From: Mumia xiangluensis
GTDB lineage: Bacteria > Actinomycetota > Actinomycetes > Propionibacteriales > Nocardioidaceae
Direction of reading: 5' to 3'
NCBI RefSeq assembly: GCF_010994095.1
Contig: NZ_WJYO01000003.1
Span: 1-64,000, forward strand
Length of the DNA stretch: 64,000 bases
Part shown: positions 43,849 through 52,226 of the stretch, one piece after another
How the letters are laid out: every line of letters starts with the position of its first letter
Position numbering within the stretch: the stretch's first letter is position 1
Notes under the pieces: model-generated
Told to the model about the DNA's origin: nothing
What the model saw: the letters and a program-made list of their open reading frames with translations, nothing else
Databases searched by the model: none
Made by a program: the position numbers and the translations under genes

Positions 43849-44601
43849 TCAGGCGACGACGACGACCTTCGTGCCGATCGGCGCGAACTGCCACAGGGCG
43901 ATCGCATCGGCCGGCTTCTGCCGGATGCAGCCGGAGGAGAGCGGCGTCCCGAGCTGGGCCCGGGTCTGAAGCGGCTCGCCGTCGCCGTCCACCGGGATCG
44001 TGTGGAAGCCGATGGGAGCGTTCTCGCCCTGGGTGAACCGGACGAAGTACTCCATGGTGCTGCCGAGGTCGTACGACGTGGCGTGCCGCGAGCGCGAGTA
44101 GACCGCGTAGGAGCCGGGGTCGAGGTTGTCGAGCTTGCTGCCGGAGCCGAGATAGGTGCGAGCGACCGTGCCGTCCTTGCGGACGAGCCACACGCGCTGC
44201 TCGCTCATCGAGAACACGATGCGTCGGCCCTTGCCGGACTTCGCCGGGAGCGGTGCCTTCGCCGCGCGGGCGGACGTCGCCGCGGGGTCGGGCGTCGGTG
44301 CTGGAGGGCGTACGCCGCTGCGCGAGGTGTCGGGCAGGAGCACCTGCGCGTCGCTCACCGGAGGCACCTCGGGCGGGTAGACGCCGACCGGCGGCGGATC
44401 GCCGTGCGTGGCCGCAGCGGCCGGCTCCATCGCGGTGTCGACCCACTGTGCGGGGACGAGGTCCTCGCGCAGCACGAAGCCGGTCGCGGCGAGGCCGCAC
44501 ACCACGGTGCTGGTGGCGAAGAGACGCCAGCGCGGGCGGCGACTGCGGGGTGCGGAATGGCGTCCGCGCGATGCGTCAGGACGTCGACCGCGCGTGCTCA
44601 C
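43849..44601 (-). CDS. L,D-transpeptidase (YkuD domain)
   Basis: The 250-residue protein has an N-terminal membrane or signal helix (LFATSTVVCGLAATGFV), a Pro-rich linker, and a YkuD domain with the catalytic region LGTPLSSGCIRQ; the usual SHGC His is Ser here, but the Cys and Arg are kept. These enzymes make 3-3 cross-links in peptidoglycan. It starts at a GTG with TACGCT seven bases upstream and no ribosome site, so it is probably leaderless. It ends against the strong terminator shared with the helicase. Confidence 0.88.
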   Translation of the reverse strand: MSTRGRRPDASRGRHSAPRSRRPRWRLFATSTVVCGLAATGFVLREDLVPAQWVDTAMEPAAAATHGDPPPVGVYPPEVPPVSDAQVLLPDTSRSGVRPPAPTPDPAATSARAAKAPLPAKSGKGRRIVFSMSEQRVWLVRKDGTVARTYLGSGSKLDNLDPGSYAVYSRSRHATSYDLGSTMEYFVRFTQGENAPIGFHTIPVDGDGEPLQTRAQLGTPLSSGCIRQKPADAIALWQFAPIGTKVVVVA

Positions 44602-44650
44602 AGGGGTCAGCGTACGCGTCGCGCCGGTCGCGCGGAATGCCCACCCGCAG

Positions 44651-45448
44651 TCACGTGGAGGCGAGCAGTCGATCAGCCACGTCGCGGTAGGCGATCGCGC
44701 CCCGATGGGTCGCCGCCGTCTGCAGGATCGATCTCCCGTACGCCGGCGCTTCGGCGAACCGCACCGTGCGCGGGATGGGCGGCTCGACGACCTCCAGGCC
44801 GTACGACTCGGTGATCGCCTCGAGCACCGCACGGGCGTGCCGGGTGCGTCCGTCGTACGCGGTGGGGAGCACGCCGATCACGGACAGGTCCGGATTGGTG
44901 AACGCACGGACATCGTGCACGGTGTCGAGGAGCTGACCGACCCCGCGGTGCGCGAGGGTCTCGCACTGCAACGGGATGAGCAGGTCGGTGGCCGCCGTCA
45001 GCGCGGCGGCGGTGAGGACGCCGAGCGACGGCGGGCAGTCCAGCAGGATCCAGTCGTAGTCGTCCGCGACCTGTTCGAGCGCGACCCGCAGCCGCTGCTC
45101 GCGGCCGGTCATCGACGCGAGGGTCTCCTCGGTCTGCGCGAGCTCGATCGTCGCGGGGAGCAGGTGCACCGCCTCGTCGGTCACGAGGATGACGTCCTGC
45201 ACGCTCTTGCTGCCCACGAGCACGTCGCGGACCGACAGGTCTAGCTCCTCGGGATCGACCCCGAGCGAGAACGTCAGGCTCGCCTGCGGGTCCAGGTCGA
45301 CCAGCAGCACGTGCGCGCCGCGCTGGGCCATCGCGACGCCGAGGGACGCGACCGTCGTCGTCTTGGCGACGCCACCCTTCTGGTTGGCGACCGCGAGCAC
45401 GCGCGGCCCGCTCCGGGTCTCCGCGGTGCGAGGGGTCACAGCGGCCAT
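44651..45448 (-). CDS. ParA/Soj-family ATPase
   Basis: The 265-residue protein has the deviant Walker A KGGVAKTTT, the Walker B region LLDCPPSLG and VDLDPQASLT. It belongs to the ParA/Soj class (Rv3213c position) that forms ATP-dependent dimers on DNA. No parB or parS site was seen near it, so a role in chromosome partition is uncertain; orphan ParAs can position other cargo. The ATG at 45448 is only 26 bases from the divergent SDR start. Confidence 0.9.
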   Translation of the reverse strand: MAAVTPRTAETRSGPRVLAVANQKGGVAKTTTVASLGVAMAQRGAHVLLVDLDPQASLTFSLGVDPEELDLSVRDVLVGSKSVQDVILVTDEAVHLLPATIELAQTEETLASMTGREQRLRVALEQVADDYDWILLDCPPSLGVLTAAALTAATDLLIPLQCETLAHRGVGQLLDTVHDVRAFTNPDLSVIGVLPTAYDGRTRHARAVLEAITESYGLEVVEPPIPRTVRFAEAPAYGRSILQTAATHRGAIAYRDVADRLLAST

Positions 45449-45474
45449 TCTTCACGATCTGCGAGGATCTGCCC

Positions 45475-46233
45475 ATGTCTCTGGCACTGGTGACCGGCGC
45501 CACATCCGGGATCGGCCTCGCCTTCGCACGCGAGCTGGCCCGGCGCGGCGACGACCTCGTGCTCGTCGCACGCGACGTCGACCGGCTCGGCACGCTCGCC
45601 GACGAGCTGCGTGCAGCCGGGCGTACGATCCACGTCGTTCCCGCGGACCTCGCCACCCGGGACGGCGTCGCGGCCGCCACGGACGCGATCCGCGAGCGAC
45701 GCATCGACCTGCTCGTCAACAACGCCGGGTCGTCGATCGGGAAGTTCTTCGGCGACACCGACGTCGCCGCCGAGGACGCCCAGCTGGATCTGATGGTGAA
45801 GGCGCCGATGGACCTCATGGCCGCAGCGCTCGAGGTGATGCGACCCCGCGGGTCGGGTCGGATCCTCAACGTCGCGAGCATCGCCGCGTTCACCCCGCGC
45901 GGCACCTACTCCGCGCACAAGGCGTGGATCGTGAACCTCAGCCAGTGGATGAACATCCAGTACGCCCGCGAGGGGGTGGTCACAACCGTCCTGTGCCCCG
46001 GCTTCGTCCGTACGGAGTTCCACCAGCGGATGGGCGTCGACCCCAGCGACGTGCCGGGGTGGATGTGGACCAGCGCCGAGACGCAGGTCCGCGGAGCGCT
46101 CGCGGACCTGGAGAAGGGCAAGCCGATCTCGATCCCGACCGTGCGCTACAAGGTGCTCGGGACGGTCGCACGCTACGCGCCGGCCAGCCTGGTCGCCGCT
46201 GTCGCCAAGAAGGGCAGGAAGATCGCCGGATGA
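45475..46233 (+). CDS. short-chain dehydrogenase/reductase
   Basis: The 252-residue protein has the NAD(P) loop TGATSGIG (7-14), NNAGSS, a Ser in NVASIAAF and the catalytic YSAHK. It is a classical SDR of the DltE/YqjQ-like type; the substrate cannot be told. GAGG lies eight bases before the ATG. Its stop overlaps the next start (ATGA). Confidence 0.92.
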   Translation: MSLALVTGATSGIGLAFARELARRGDDLVLVARDVDRLGTLADELRAAGRTIHVVPADLATRDGVAAATDAIRERRIDLLVNNAGSSIGKFFGDTDVAAEDAQLDLMVKAPMDLMAAALEVMRPRGSGRILNVASIAAFTPRGTYSAHKAWIVNLSQWMNIQYAREGVVTTVLCPGFVRTEFHQRMGVDPSDVPGWMWTSAETQVRGALADLEKGKPISIPTVRYKVLGTVARYAPASLVAAVAKKGRKIAG

Positions 46234-47108
46234 GCACCTCACGCACGCGGGCCGCGTACGACGCCCTGACGCCGCGGACCGTCACGACACCGCGAGGGTC
46301 GTTCGCCGTCCTGGACGCCCCTGTCCCGAGCGGGACGACGCGACGCGGCCACGTGCTTCTCGTGCCGGGCTGGACGGGCAGCAAGGAGGACTTCGCGTTC
46401 GTGCTGCCGCTGCTCGCGCGGGCGGGGTGGCACGCGACGGCGTACGACCAGCGCGGCCAGTACGAGACGGCGGGCAAGCCTGACGACGACTACTCCGTAC
46501 GCGGCTTCGCCGCCGACGCACTCGCGCTCCAGGAGGCACTCGCACCGCACGGCCGCTCGCACCTGGTGGGGCACTCGTTCGGCGGGCTGGTCGCCCAGCA
46601 CGCGGTGCTCGACGACGCCTCGGCCTGGCGGAGCCTGACGCTGCTGTGCTCGGGTCCGGCCGGGTTCAGCAACCCCGACGTCGCCGCGTTGGCCGACGAT
46701 CCCGAGGCGTCGCCGCGGATGCTGGCCACCTTCATCGCAGCCGTCCCGACGGTGGGGCTCGAGGAGGTGTTCGAGCGGCAGCACGCCGACACGGAGGTCA
46801 CCCCGAACGTGCGGGCGTTCCTCCGATCGCGCTTCCTCGCCAGCTCTCCCGAGTCGCTGTGCGCGATCGCGCAGCACCTGATCGACGCACCTGACCAGGT
46901 CGACGCGCTCGCCGCGACGGACGTCCCGGTCGCGGTCGGGCGCGGGAGCGACGACGACGCCTGGCCCCACGCGAGCCAGGACCGGCTGGCCGAGCGGCTC
47001 GGGACGGTCGTCGAGGTGATCCCGGGCGCCGGGCACTCCCCCGCGGCCGACGCCCCCGAGGCGACCGCTGCGCTCCTGCTGGGGGCGTGGGAGCGGCTCG
47101 GAGTGTGA
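46230..47108 (+). CDS. alpha/beta hydrolase
   Basis: The 292-residue protein has LLVPGWTGSKEDF (oxyanion region), the nucleophile elbow VGHSFGG, the acid region and a final GAGHSPAADAPE that supplies the His. The triad Ser-Asp-His is thus present. Substrate unknown; esterase, lipase or lactonase are possible. It overlaps the SDR stop by four bases, so the two form an operon and may act on one metabolite. Confidence 0.9.
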   Translation: MSTSRTRAAYDALTPRTVTTPRGSFAVLDAPVPSGTTRRGHVLLVPGWTGSKEDFAFVLPLLARAGWHATAYDQRGQYETAGKPDDDYSVRGFAADALALQEALAPHGRSHLVGHSFGGLVAQHAVLDDASAWRSLTLLCSGPAGFSNPDVAALADDPEASPRMLATFIAAVPTVGLEEVFERQHADTEVTPNVRAFLRSRFLASSPESLCAIAQHLIDAPDQVDALAATDVPVAVGRGSDDDAWPHASQDRLAERLGTVVEVIPGAGHSPAADAPEATAALLLGAWERLGV

Positions 47109-47142
47109 CCCCGGGCGCCGGACGGCCCGACGTCAAAGCGGA

Positions 47143-47172
47143 CGGCGTGACCCACCCCCATCGGTCACGCCG
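47143..47172. terminator. terminator between convergent genes
   Basis: CGGCGTGACC (47143-47152) pairs with GGTCACGCCG (47163-47172) across a 10-base loop, between the hydrolase stop at 47108 and the amidohydrolase stop at 47182. Confidence 0.75.
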
Positions 47173-47181
47173 CCCGCGCCT

Positions 47182-48288
47182 TCAGCCGGCGTCGACGATG
47201 GCCGCGACCGGCCCGCCGCCGTCGGGGCCCTGGTGTGCCGCCGACACCGACACGAACACCGCGGGATCGCCGGTCACCGCGGAGGTGACACCGCCCACGG
47301 CAGCCTTGATCTGGCGGTGCCAGTGGACGTCGGAGTCGTCGAGCATGGCGTTGCGCCGCCCGCGAACCATGCCGTCCTGGCTGGCCTCGCACTTGAGGAA
47401 AACGTTGACGAGCCGACCGTCGAGGTCGCTGGTGTGCGGGCGCTCGGGAAGCTCGAGACCCGCCGAACGGATCGCGTCCCAGATGCCGTCGGCGTCGAGC
47501 GCGTCGTCCATCACGGCGTGACCGATGCGGTAGCGGCCACCGATCCCGCGGACGTTGCCGACGACGACGACCTGGGCGCGGTCCAGCTCGACTCCCGACG
47601 AGCACGACGCGACCGACGAGAACAGCGTGCGGTCGTTCAGGACGTCGTCGTCGGTCGGCATCTCGATCTCGCCGAGCGCCACCGCGATGCCGAGCGCCGT
47701 CGTCCCGTTGGAGAGGTCCATGGAGGCGAGCGTGTCCTCCGTCCACACCGTGTTGCCGCGCGACTTCGCGTCGCGGATCGTGTCGATGGTCAGCAGCGGG
47801 GTCTTGGTCTGCACGTAGTGGACGTCGGCCGTGTCGGTGATGCCGGCGCGCTCCATGGCCACACGGACGGCGGCGGCGACCTTCTCGACCATCGGGGTCC
47901 GGCCGATCTCCTCCGGGAGCAGCACGTCGCTCATCGCGAAGCCGACGCTGAGGCGCGGCTCGTCGGTGGCCGGGGTGGCGCCGTCGGGCAAGGTCGCGAA
48001 GATCGTCGCGTGCGGGCTGATCACCCCGTCGGTGCCGCCCGACCACACGATCGGCACCTGCCGGACGTCCTCGGGGGAACGCGTCCCCTTCGCGACGAGC
48101 ACCTCGCGGAACGCCCGGTCGGCGATGATGCGCGTGTAGTCGTTGACGCCGCCGTTGCCCTCGGTCTTGCCGATGATCGCGACGACGCGGTCCGCCTCCA
48201 GCACGCCGTCGTCGATCAGCTTCTCCAGCTCGCTGGCGTCGGCGACGGAGTGGATCGGGACCTTGCGGACTTCGATGGCTGCTGGCAT
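47182..48288 (-). CDS. ring-opening amidohydrolase (cyanuric acid hydrolase/barbiturase family)
   Basis: The 368-residue length matches this family. Three repeats each bring a Lys and a Ser: GKTEGNGG and [17 protein letters not shown] and [16 protein letters not shown] and VSVSAAHQG. Known members open the rings of cyanuric acid or barbituric acid; the substrate here is unknown. The ATG at 48288 has GAGAGG six bases upstream; an ATG at 48342 overlaps the carbamate kinase stop and is an alternative. It follows arcC in the same operon, which suggests that released carbamate or carbamoyl groups are handled together. Confidence 0.9.
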   Translation of the reverse strand: MPAAIEVRKVPIHSVADASELEKLIDDGVLEADRVVAIIGKTEGNGGVNDYTRIIADRAFREVLVAKGTRSPEDVRQVPIVWSGGTDGVISPHATIFATLPDGATPATDEPRLSVGFAMSDVLLPEEIGRTPMVEKVAAAVRVAMERAGITDTADVHYVQTKTPLLTIDTIRDAKSRGNTVWTEDTLASMDLSNGTTALGIAVALGEIEMPTDDDVLNDRTLFSSVASCSSGVELDRAQVVVVGNVRGIGGRYRIGHAVMDDALDADGIWDAIRSAGLELPERPHTSDLDGRLVNVFLKCEASQDGMVRGRRNAMLDDSDVHWHRQIKAAVGGVTSAVTGDPAVFVSVSAAHQGPDGGGPVAAIVDAG

Positions 48289-48338
48289 GGCCTGCCTCTC
48301 GGATCGGGCTGCGGTGGGGACGCTCTCGACGGGGGTCG

Positions 48339-49298
48339 TCATGGTGCGGGTTCGGGGGTCGGCAACGAGGCGGCGACGACGCGGGTGCCGGCCTGCCCGG
48401 CGACGGCGTCGGCGATGCGCGCGAGGGACGTGATGGTGCCGGGGCGTCCGGTGTGCTCGACGAAGCGCGCGACGGCCTCGACCTTCGGCCCCATCGACCC
48501 CGCCGCGAACGCGCCGGTGGTCGCGAGCCGGCGGACCTCGGCGAGGTCGACAGCACCGAGCGGCTGAGCGTCCGGAGTGCCGAAGCCGACGACGGCCGCC
48601 TCGACGTCGGTCGCGATGACGAGCTGGTCGGCGTCGATCTGGGCTGCGAGGAGTGCGGCGGTGAGGTCCTTGTCGATGACGGCCTCGACCCCGGCGTACC
48701 GGCCGTCCTCGCGCACCGTCGGGATGCCGCCACCGCCAGCGCACACGACGACGTAGCCGTCGGCCAGCAGGGAACGGGCGGTGCCGACCTCGAGGATCAC
48801 GCGGGGTTCGGGCGAGGCGACCGAGCGGCGCCAGCCCCGGCCGGGGACCTCGGTCCAGTGCTGCCCGTGGACGCGCATCGCCGCCGCCTCCTCGGCGCTG
48901 GCGTAGCGGCCGATCGGCTTGCTCGGCACCAGGAAGCCGGGATCGTCGGCGTCGACGAGGGTCCGCGTGACGACGACGGCAGTCCTCGACTCGTGCCCTC
49001 GGCCGGCCAGCTCGTCGTCGAGCGCGTCGAGCACGAGACGGCCGATCGTGGCCTGGGTCTGCGCGACGCACCAGTCCAACGGGACCGGCGGCACGACGGC
49101 CGCAGCGAGCTCGTTCTTGAGAAGGAGGTTGCCGACCTGCGGGCCGTTGCCGTGGGTGAGGACGATCTCGTGCCCGGCCTCGACGAGATCCGCGACGCTC
49201 CGCATCGCCTCGACGATCGCCGCTCGCTGATCCTCAGGCCGGGCGGAGCCGTCCGGTGAGGTCATGGCGTTGCCGCCCAGAGCGATGACGAGACGCAT
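48339..49298 (-). CDS. arcC: carbamate kinase
   Basis: The 319-residue protein has the amino-acid kinase motifs IALGGNA near the start, [24 protein letters not shown] and [12 protein letters not shown] of ArcC. It interconverts ATP plus carbamate with ADP plus carbamoyl phosphate. No arginine deiminase genes are nearby; the partner is the ring-opening amidohydrolase downstream, so a role in heterocycle or allantoin-like catabolism is more likely (inference). Confidence 0.93.
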   Translation of the reverse strand: MRLVIALGGNAMTSPDGSARPEDQRAAIVEAMRSVADLVEAGHEIVLTHGNGPQVGNLLLKNELAAAVVPPVPLDWCVAQTQATIGRLVLDALDDELAGRGHESRTAVVVTRTLVDADDPGFLVPSKPIGRYASAEEAAAMRVHGQHWTEVPGRGWRRSVASPEPRVILEVGTARSLLADGYVVVCAGGGGIPTVREDGRYAGVEAVIDKDLTAALLAAQIDADQLVIATDVEAAVVGFGTPDAQPLGAVDLAEVRRLATTGAFAAGSMGPKVEAVARFVEHTGRPGTITSLARIADAVAGQAGTRVVAASLPTPEPAP

Positions 49299-49361
49299 GG
49301 CTCGAATCTAGGGCTGCCGGGCCACCGCAATCATTGGCGAAGATCGCCAACAAGGCGCCGA

Positions 49362-49805
49362 TCACTGGTGAAGAGTTGCCGCAACACCCACCACGGCCGT
49401 ACGACGCGCGCGCAGGCCGAGCGTCCACGGGACGGCGGCGGTCGCGAGCGCCAGGACGACGATCCCGACCGCCATCGCCGTGAGACGCACGTGGTCCGAG
49501 CTGGGCACAGCGAGCACGTCCTCGACCTGCGGGACCGTGTTCATGACGGCGACGAACGCGATGAGCGCGGCCGGGAGGAAGCCGAGCACGGCCCGGACGA
49601 GGACTGGACCCCGAGCCAGGGCCGCCCCGGCCGCAGCGACTGCTGCGATCACGAAGATGATCACGAGGGCGAGCGTCCCGCCCCACGTGAACTCCGGGAG
49701 GTTGCGTGAGAGGTCGGTGATCATCCGCATGAGTACGCGTGCGCCCACCCCGCACAGCGTGCCGACGAGAACGGCCTGGGCGAGGACGGTCCGATGACTG
49801 GTCAC
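49362..49805 (-). CDS. four-helix membrane protein, tandem copy 1
   Basis: The 147-residue protein has about four transmembrane helices. Its N-terminal part (AVLVGTLCGVGARVLMRM, then PEFTWGGTLA) aligns with the next gene, so the two are tandem paralogs. No known family is recognised. It starts at a GTG. Confidence 0.7.
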   Translation of the reverse strand: MTSHRTVLAQAVLVGTLCGVGARVLMRMITDLSRNLPEFTWGGTLALVIIFVIAAVAAAGAALARGPVLVRAVLGFLPAALIAFVAVMNTVPQVEDVLAVPSSDHVRLTAMAVGIVVLALATAAVPWTLGLRARRTAVVGVAATLHQ

Positions 49806-49814
49806 GGCTCCCCC

Positions 49815-50264
49815 CTACGCCTCGACCAGGACGCGCGCGCGCTGCTGCGGCACGCGCCGCCGGCGCGACGCGTCCCGCCACGGGACGACGATCGCGGCGA
49901 CGACGAGCCCGGCGATCGCCGCCGCGATGACGACTGCCCACACCATCGATCCGGGCTCACCGTGCTCAGCGGCGAAGGCGATCTCCGAGGACCCGATGCC
50001 GATCCCCGCAACGATCAGGAGCCCGGACGACGCCGCGGCGACGAGCAGCCGGATGGCGAGGTGCACCCGGAGCATGCCCGCGACGGCCGTGCCGACCGAG
50101 GCCACCACGAACAGTGCCGCGATCGCGACGGTCCCCGACCAGGTGAAGGCGGGCTCGGCGCCGGTGAGCAGCGCGACGGCTCGCATCAGTGCCCGTGCCA
50201 GCCCCCCGCACAGCACACCCACGAGCACCGCCCGCGCGAGCGCTCTCATCACTCGACCCATCAC
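49815..50264 (-). CDS. four-helix membrane protein, tandem copy 2
   Basis: The 149-residue paralog of the preceding protein has AVLVGVLCGGLARALMRA, PAFTWSGTVA and a basic tail (SRRRRVPQQRAR). It is transcribed in the same direction, nine bases apart from copy 1, so the two may form one membrane complex. Function unknown. The alternative ATG at 50261 is equally possible. Confidence 0.7.
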   Translation of the reverse strand: MMGRVMRALARAVLVGVLCGGLARALMRAVALLTGAEPAFTWSGTVAIAALFVVASVGTAVAGMLRVHLAIRLLVAAASSGLLIVAGIGIGSSEIAFAAEHGEPGSMVWAVVIAAAIAGLVVAAIVVPWRDASRRRRVPQQRARVLVEA

Positions 50265-50405
50265 TGTCCCCCGTGATCCCCCGGGCAGCGACGCCGTCGC
50301 CGCGTGCTCCGATCGCGGACGACGTTACCTAGGAATGCTAGGCATGGGTGAGGTTTTTGCACGCCTCCTCTCCCCAGCGCTGAGACTGCCCTCTAATCTG
50401 TGCCC

Positions 50406-50711
50406 ATGTCCCGACGCCGTCTCCTTGCCCTGGTGCCTCTCGCACTGGTGCTTCTCGCAGGGTGCGGGCACGCACCGATGCCCGAGAAGGCGGTCGAGCA
50501 GAAGGCGTCGGAGGAGCTCGCGAAGCAGATCGGGCTCGCGCCGGTGGTCGACTGCCCGGAGGATCTCGTCTCCCGCTCGGGCGCCACGATGAGCTGCACG
50601 CTCTCCGACCCGAACGGGAGCGAGCAGAAGTACTCGATGACCGTGCGGGTCGTCTCCCTCGAGAACGGCGTCGCGAAGCTGAAGTTCGCGATCGACGACG
50701 AGTCGGGCTGA
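50406..50711 (+). CDS. DUF4333-like lipoprotein
   Basis: The 101-residue protein has a lipoprotein signal with the lipobox LLAGC (Cys at residue 20) and two further cysteines (VDCP, MSCT) as in DUF4333 proteins. It should be anchored to the outer face of the membrane. TAATCT (50394-50399) ends six bases before the ATG, and no ribosome site is present, so it is probably leaderless. The function of the family is not known. Confidence 0.85.
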   Translation: MSRRRLLALVPLALVLLAGCGHAPMPEKAVEQKASEELAKQIGLAPVVDCPEDLVSRSGATMSCTLSDPNGSEQKYSMTVRVVSLENGVAKLKFAIDDESG

Positions 50712-50735
50712 CGTACGCCGCGCTGATCGGCGTCG

Positions 50736-51374
50736 TCAGTCGGGACGGCCGCCGGCGGCGATGCTGACGCCGAGGCCGACCATGATCGTCCCGCCGGCCG
50801 CGCGCAGCCGCTGCATCCGGCTCGGCGACCGCGCGAACCAGTCGCGCGCCGCTCCGGCACCGAGCGCCCACAGGCTGTCGAAGCACAGCGCGATCGCGAT
50901 GAACACCGCTCCGAGGACGAGCATCTGCGCCGGGACCGCTCCGAGCTCCCGCGCCACGAACTGGGGCAGGACGGCGACCAGGAACACGATCGTCTTCGGG
51001 TTCGTGATGCCCACGACGAAGCCCTCGCGGTAGACGCGGGAGGTCTTCGTCACCGATCGAGTGATCTCGACCGCCTCCTCGCCCGCGCGGCGGTGGCGGA
51101 TGGCCTGGATGCCGAGATAGACGATGTACGCGGCGCCGACCCACTTCACCACGGTGTACGCCGCCACGGACTGCGCGACCAGCGCGCCGAGCCCTGCGGC
51201 CACTGCCACGATCTGCACCGCGGCACCGGTCGCGTTGCCCACGACGTTGACGAGCGCGGCACGCCGCCCGAGCACCATCGCCCGACTGATCGTGAACAGC
51301 ACGCTCGGGCCCGGGATCATGATGAGCAGGGCAGACGCGATCGCGAAGCCGACGACGTCGTGGAGCGGGACCAT
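50736..51374 (-). CDS. LysE/RhtB-family exporter
   Basis: The 212-residue protein has six hydrophobic segments and the conserved N-terminal MIPGPSVLFTISRAM and mid-sequence GITNPKTIVFLVAVLPQFV of the LysE family. Such proteins export amino acids or related metabolites. The substrate is not evident and neighbours give no clue. Confidence 0.92.
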   Translation of the reverse strand: MVPLHDVVGFAIASALLIMIPGPSVLFTISRAMVLGRRAALVNVVGNATGAAVQIVAVAAGLGALVAQSVAAYTVVKWVGAAYIVYLGIQAIRHRRAGEEAVEITRSVTKTSRVYREGFVVGITNPKTIVFLVAVLPQFVARELGAVPAQMLVLGAVFIAIALCFDSLWALGAGAARDWFARSPSRMQRLRAAGGTIMVGLGVSIAAGGRPD

Positions 51375-51404
51375 GCACGGAATCGTACGCCCGCCTGCTC
51401 GCGT

Positions 51405-52226
51405 TCAGGCCTCGCGGACCGAGCCGAGGCCGCGCAGCTCACGGCGGAGGACGCTCGCGACGTCGTGCGGCGTCCGCCCGAGCAGGGCGCGCAGCGGCAG
51501 ACCGCCGGCCGGGAGGCCGTACGCGTCGTAGAACGCGAACATCGCCCTCAACCAGTCACGCTCGCGCGGGACCATCGCTGCGCCCAGCCCGTCCGCCCAC
51601 GCGTCAGGATCGAGGCGCTCGGCCACCACCGGCACCTCCAACACCTCCGACGCAGCAGCCGCGACGTCGGCGAGGGTGACGAGCGCCGGTCCGCCGAGCT
51701 CGTACGTCGCGCCGACGTGGCCGTCCTCCGTGAGCACGACGGCGGCAGCCTCGCCCACGTCGGTGAGGTCGACCAGCCCGAGCGGCGTGCTGACGGAGTA
51801 CGGGACCCGGACCTCCGGCGTGTCGCCCGCGAGGCCGGGCAGGAGGTTCTGGACGTACGCGCACGGCTGCAGGACGGTCCACGCCAGCCCGCTGCGGCGT
51901 ACGAGGTCCTCGGTCACCGCCTTCGCGAGGTGGTGCGGCATCGCGGGGGCGTACGGCCAGGCGACGGAGTGGTACGCGACTCGGGGCACCCCGGCCGTAC
52001 GGAGCGCGTCGAGCCAGCCCGCGACGAGGGACGGCTCGTCGGGGTGGAGGTTCGGCGCGATCAGGTACGCCGCCGCCGTGCCGGTGAAGGCACCGACCGG
52101 GTCGGCGAGCTCGGCCCGGCCGAGGCGACGGACGGGGACGCCGCGGGCGTCGAGCGCGTCCGCGACGTGCCTGCCGGTCTTGCCCGAGGCGCCGACGACG
52201 GCGACGGGTGCCGGGGCGGAGGTCAC
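51405..52226 (-). CDS. NmrA-like NAD(P)-binding protein
   Basis: The 273-residue protein begins with VAVVGASGKTGRHVADAL, the dinucleotide loop of atypical SDRs of the NmrA type; it lacks the YxxxK catalytic pair in the usual place. It could be a reductase or a redox sensor. It starts at a GTG that overlaps the hyuB stop by four bases, so it belongs to the hyuA-hyuB operon. Confidence 0.8.
   Translation of the reverse strand: MTSAPAPVAVVGASGKTGRHVADALDARGVPVRRLGRAELADPVGAFTGTAAAYLIAPNLHPDEPSLVAGWLDALRTAGVPRVAYHSVAWPYAPAMPHHLAKAVTEDLVRRSGLAWTVLQPCAYVQNLLPGLAGDTPEVRVPYSVSTPLGLVDLTDVGEAAAVVLTEDGHVGATYELGGPALVTLADVAAAASEVLEVPVVAERLDPDAWADGLGAAMVPRERDWLRAMFAFYDAYGLPAGGLPLRALLGRTPHDVASVLRRELRGLGSVREA

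Noticed and set aside
44651-45448. A chromosome partition locus near oriC
   Set aside because: There is no parB, parS, gidB, dnaA or dnaN in the window.
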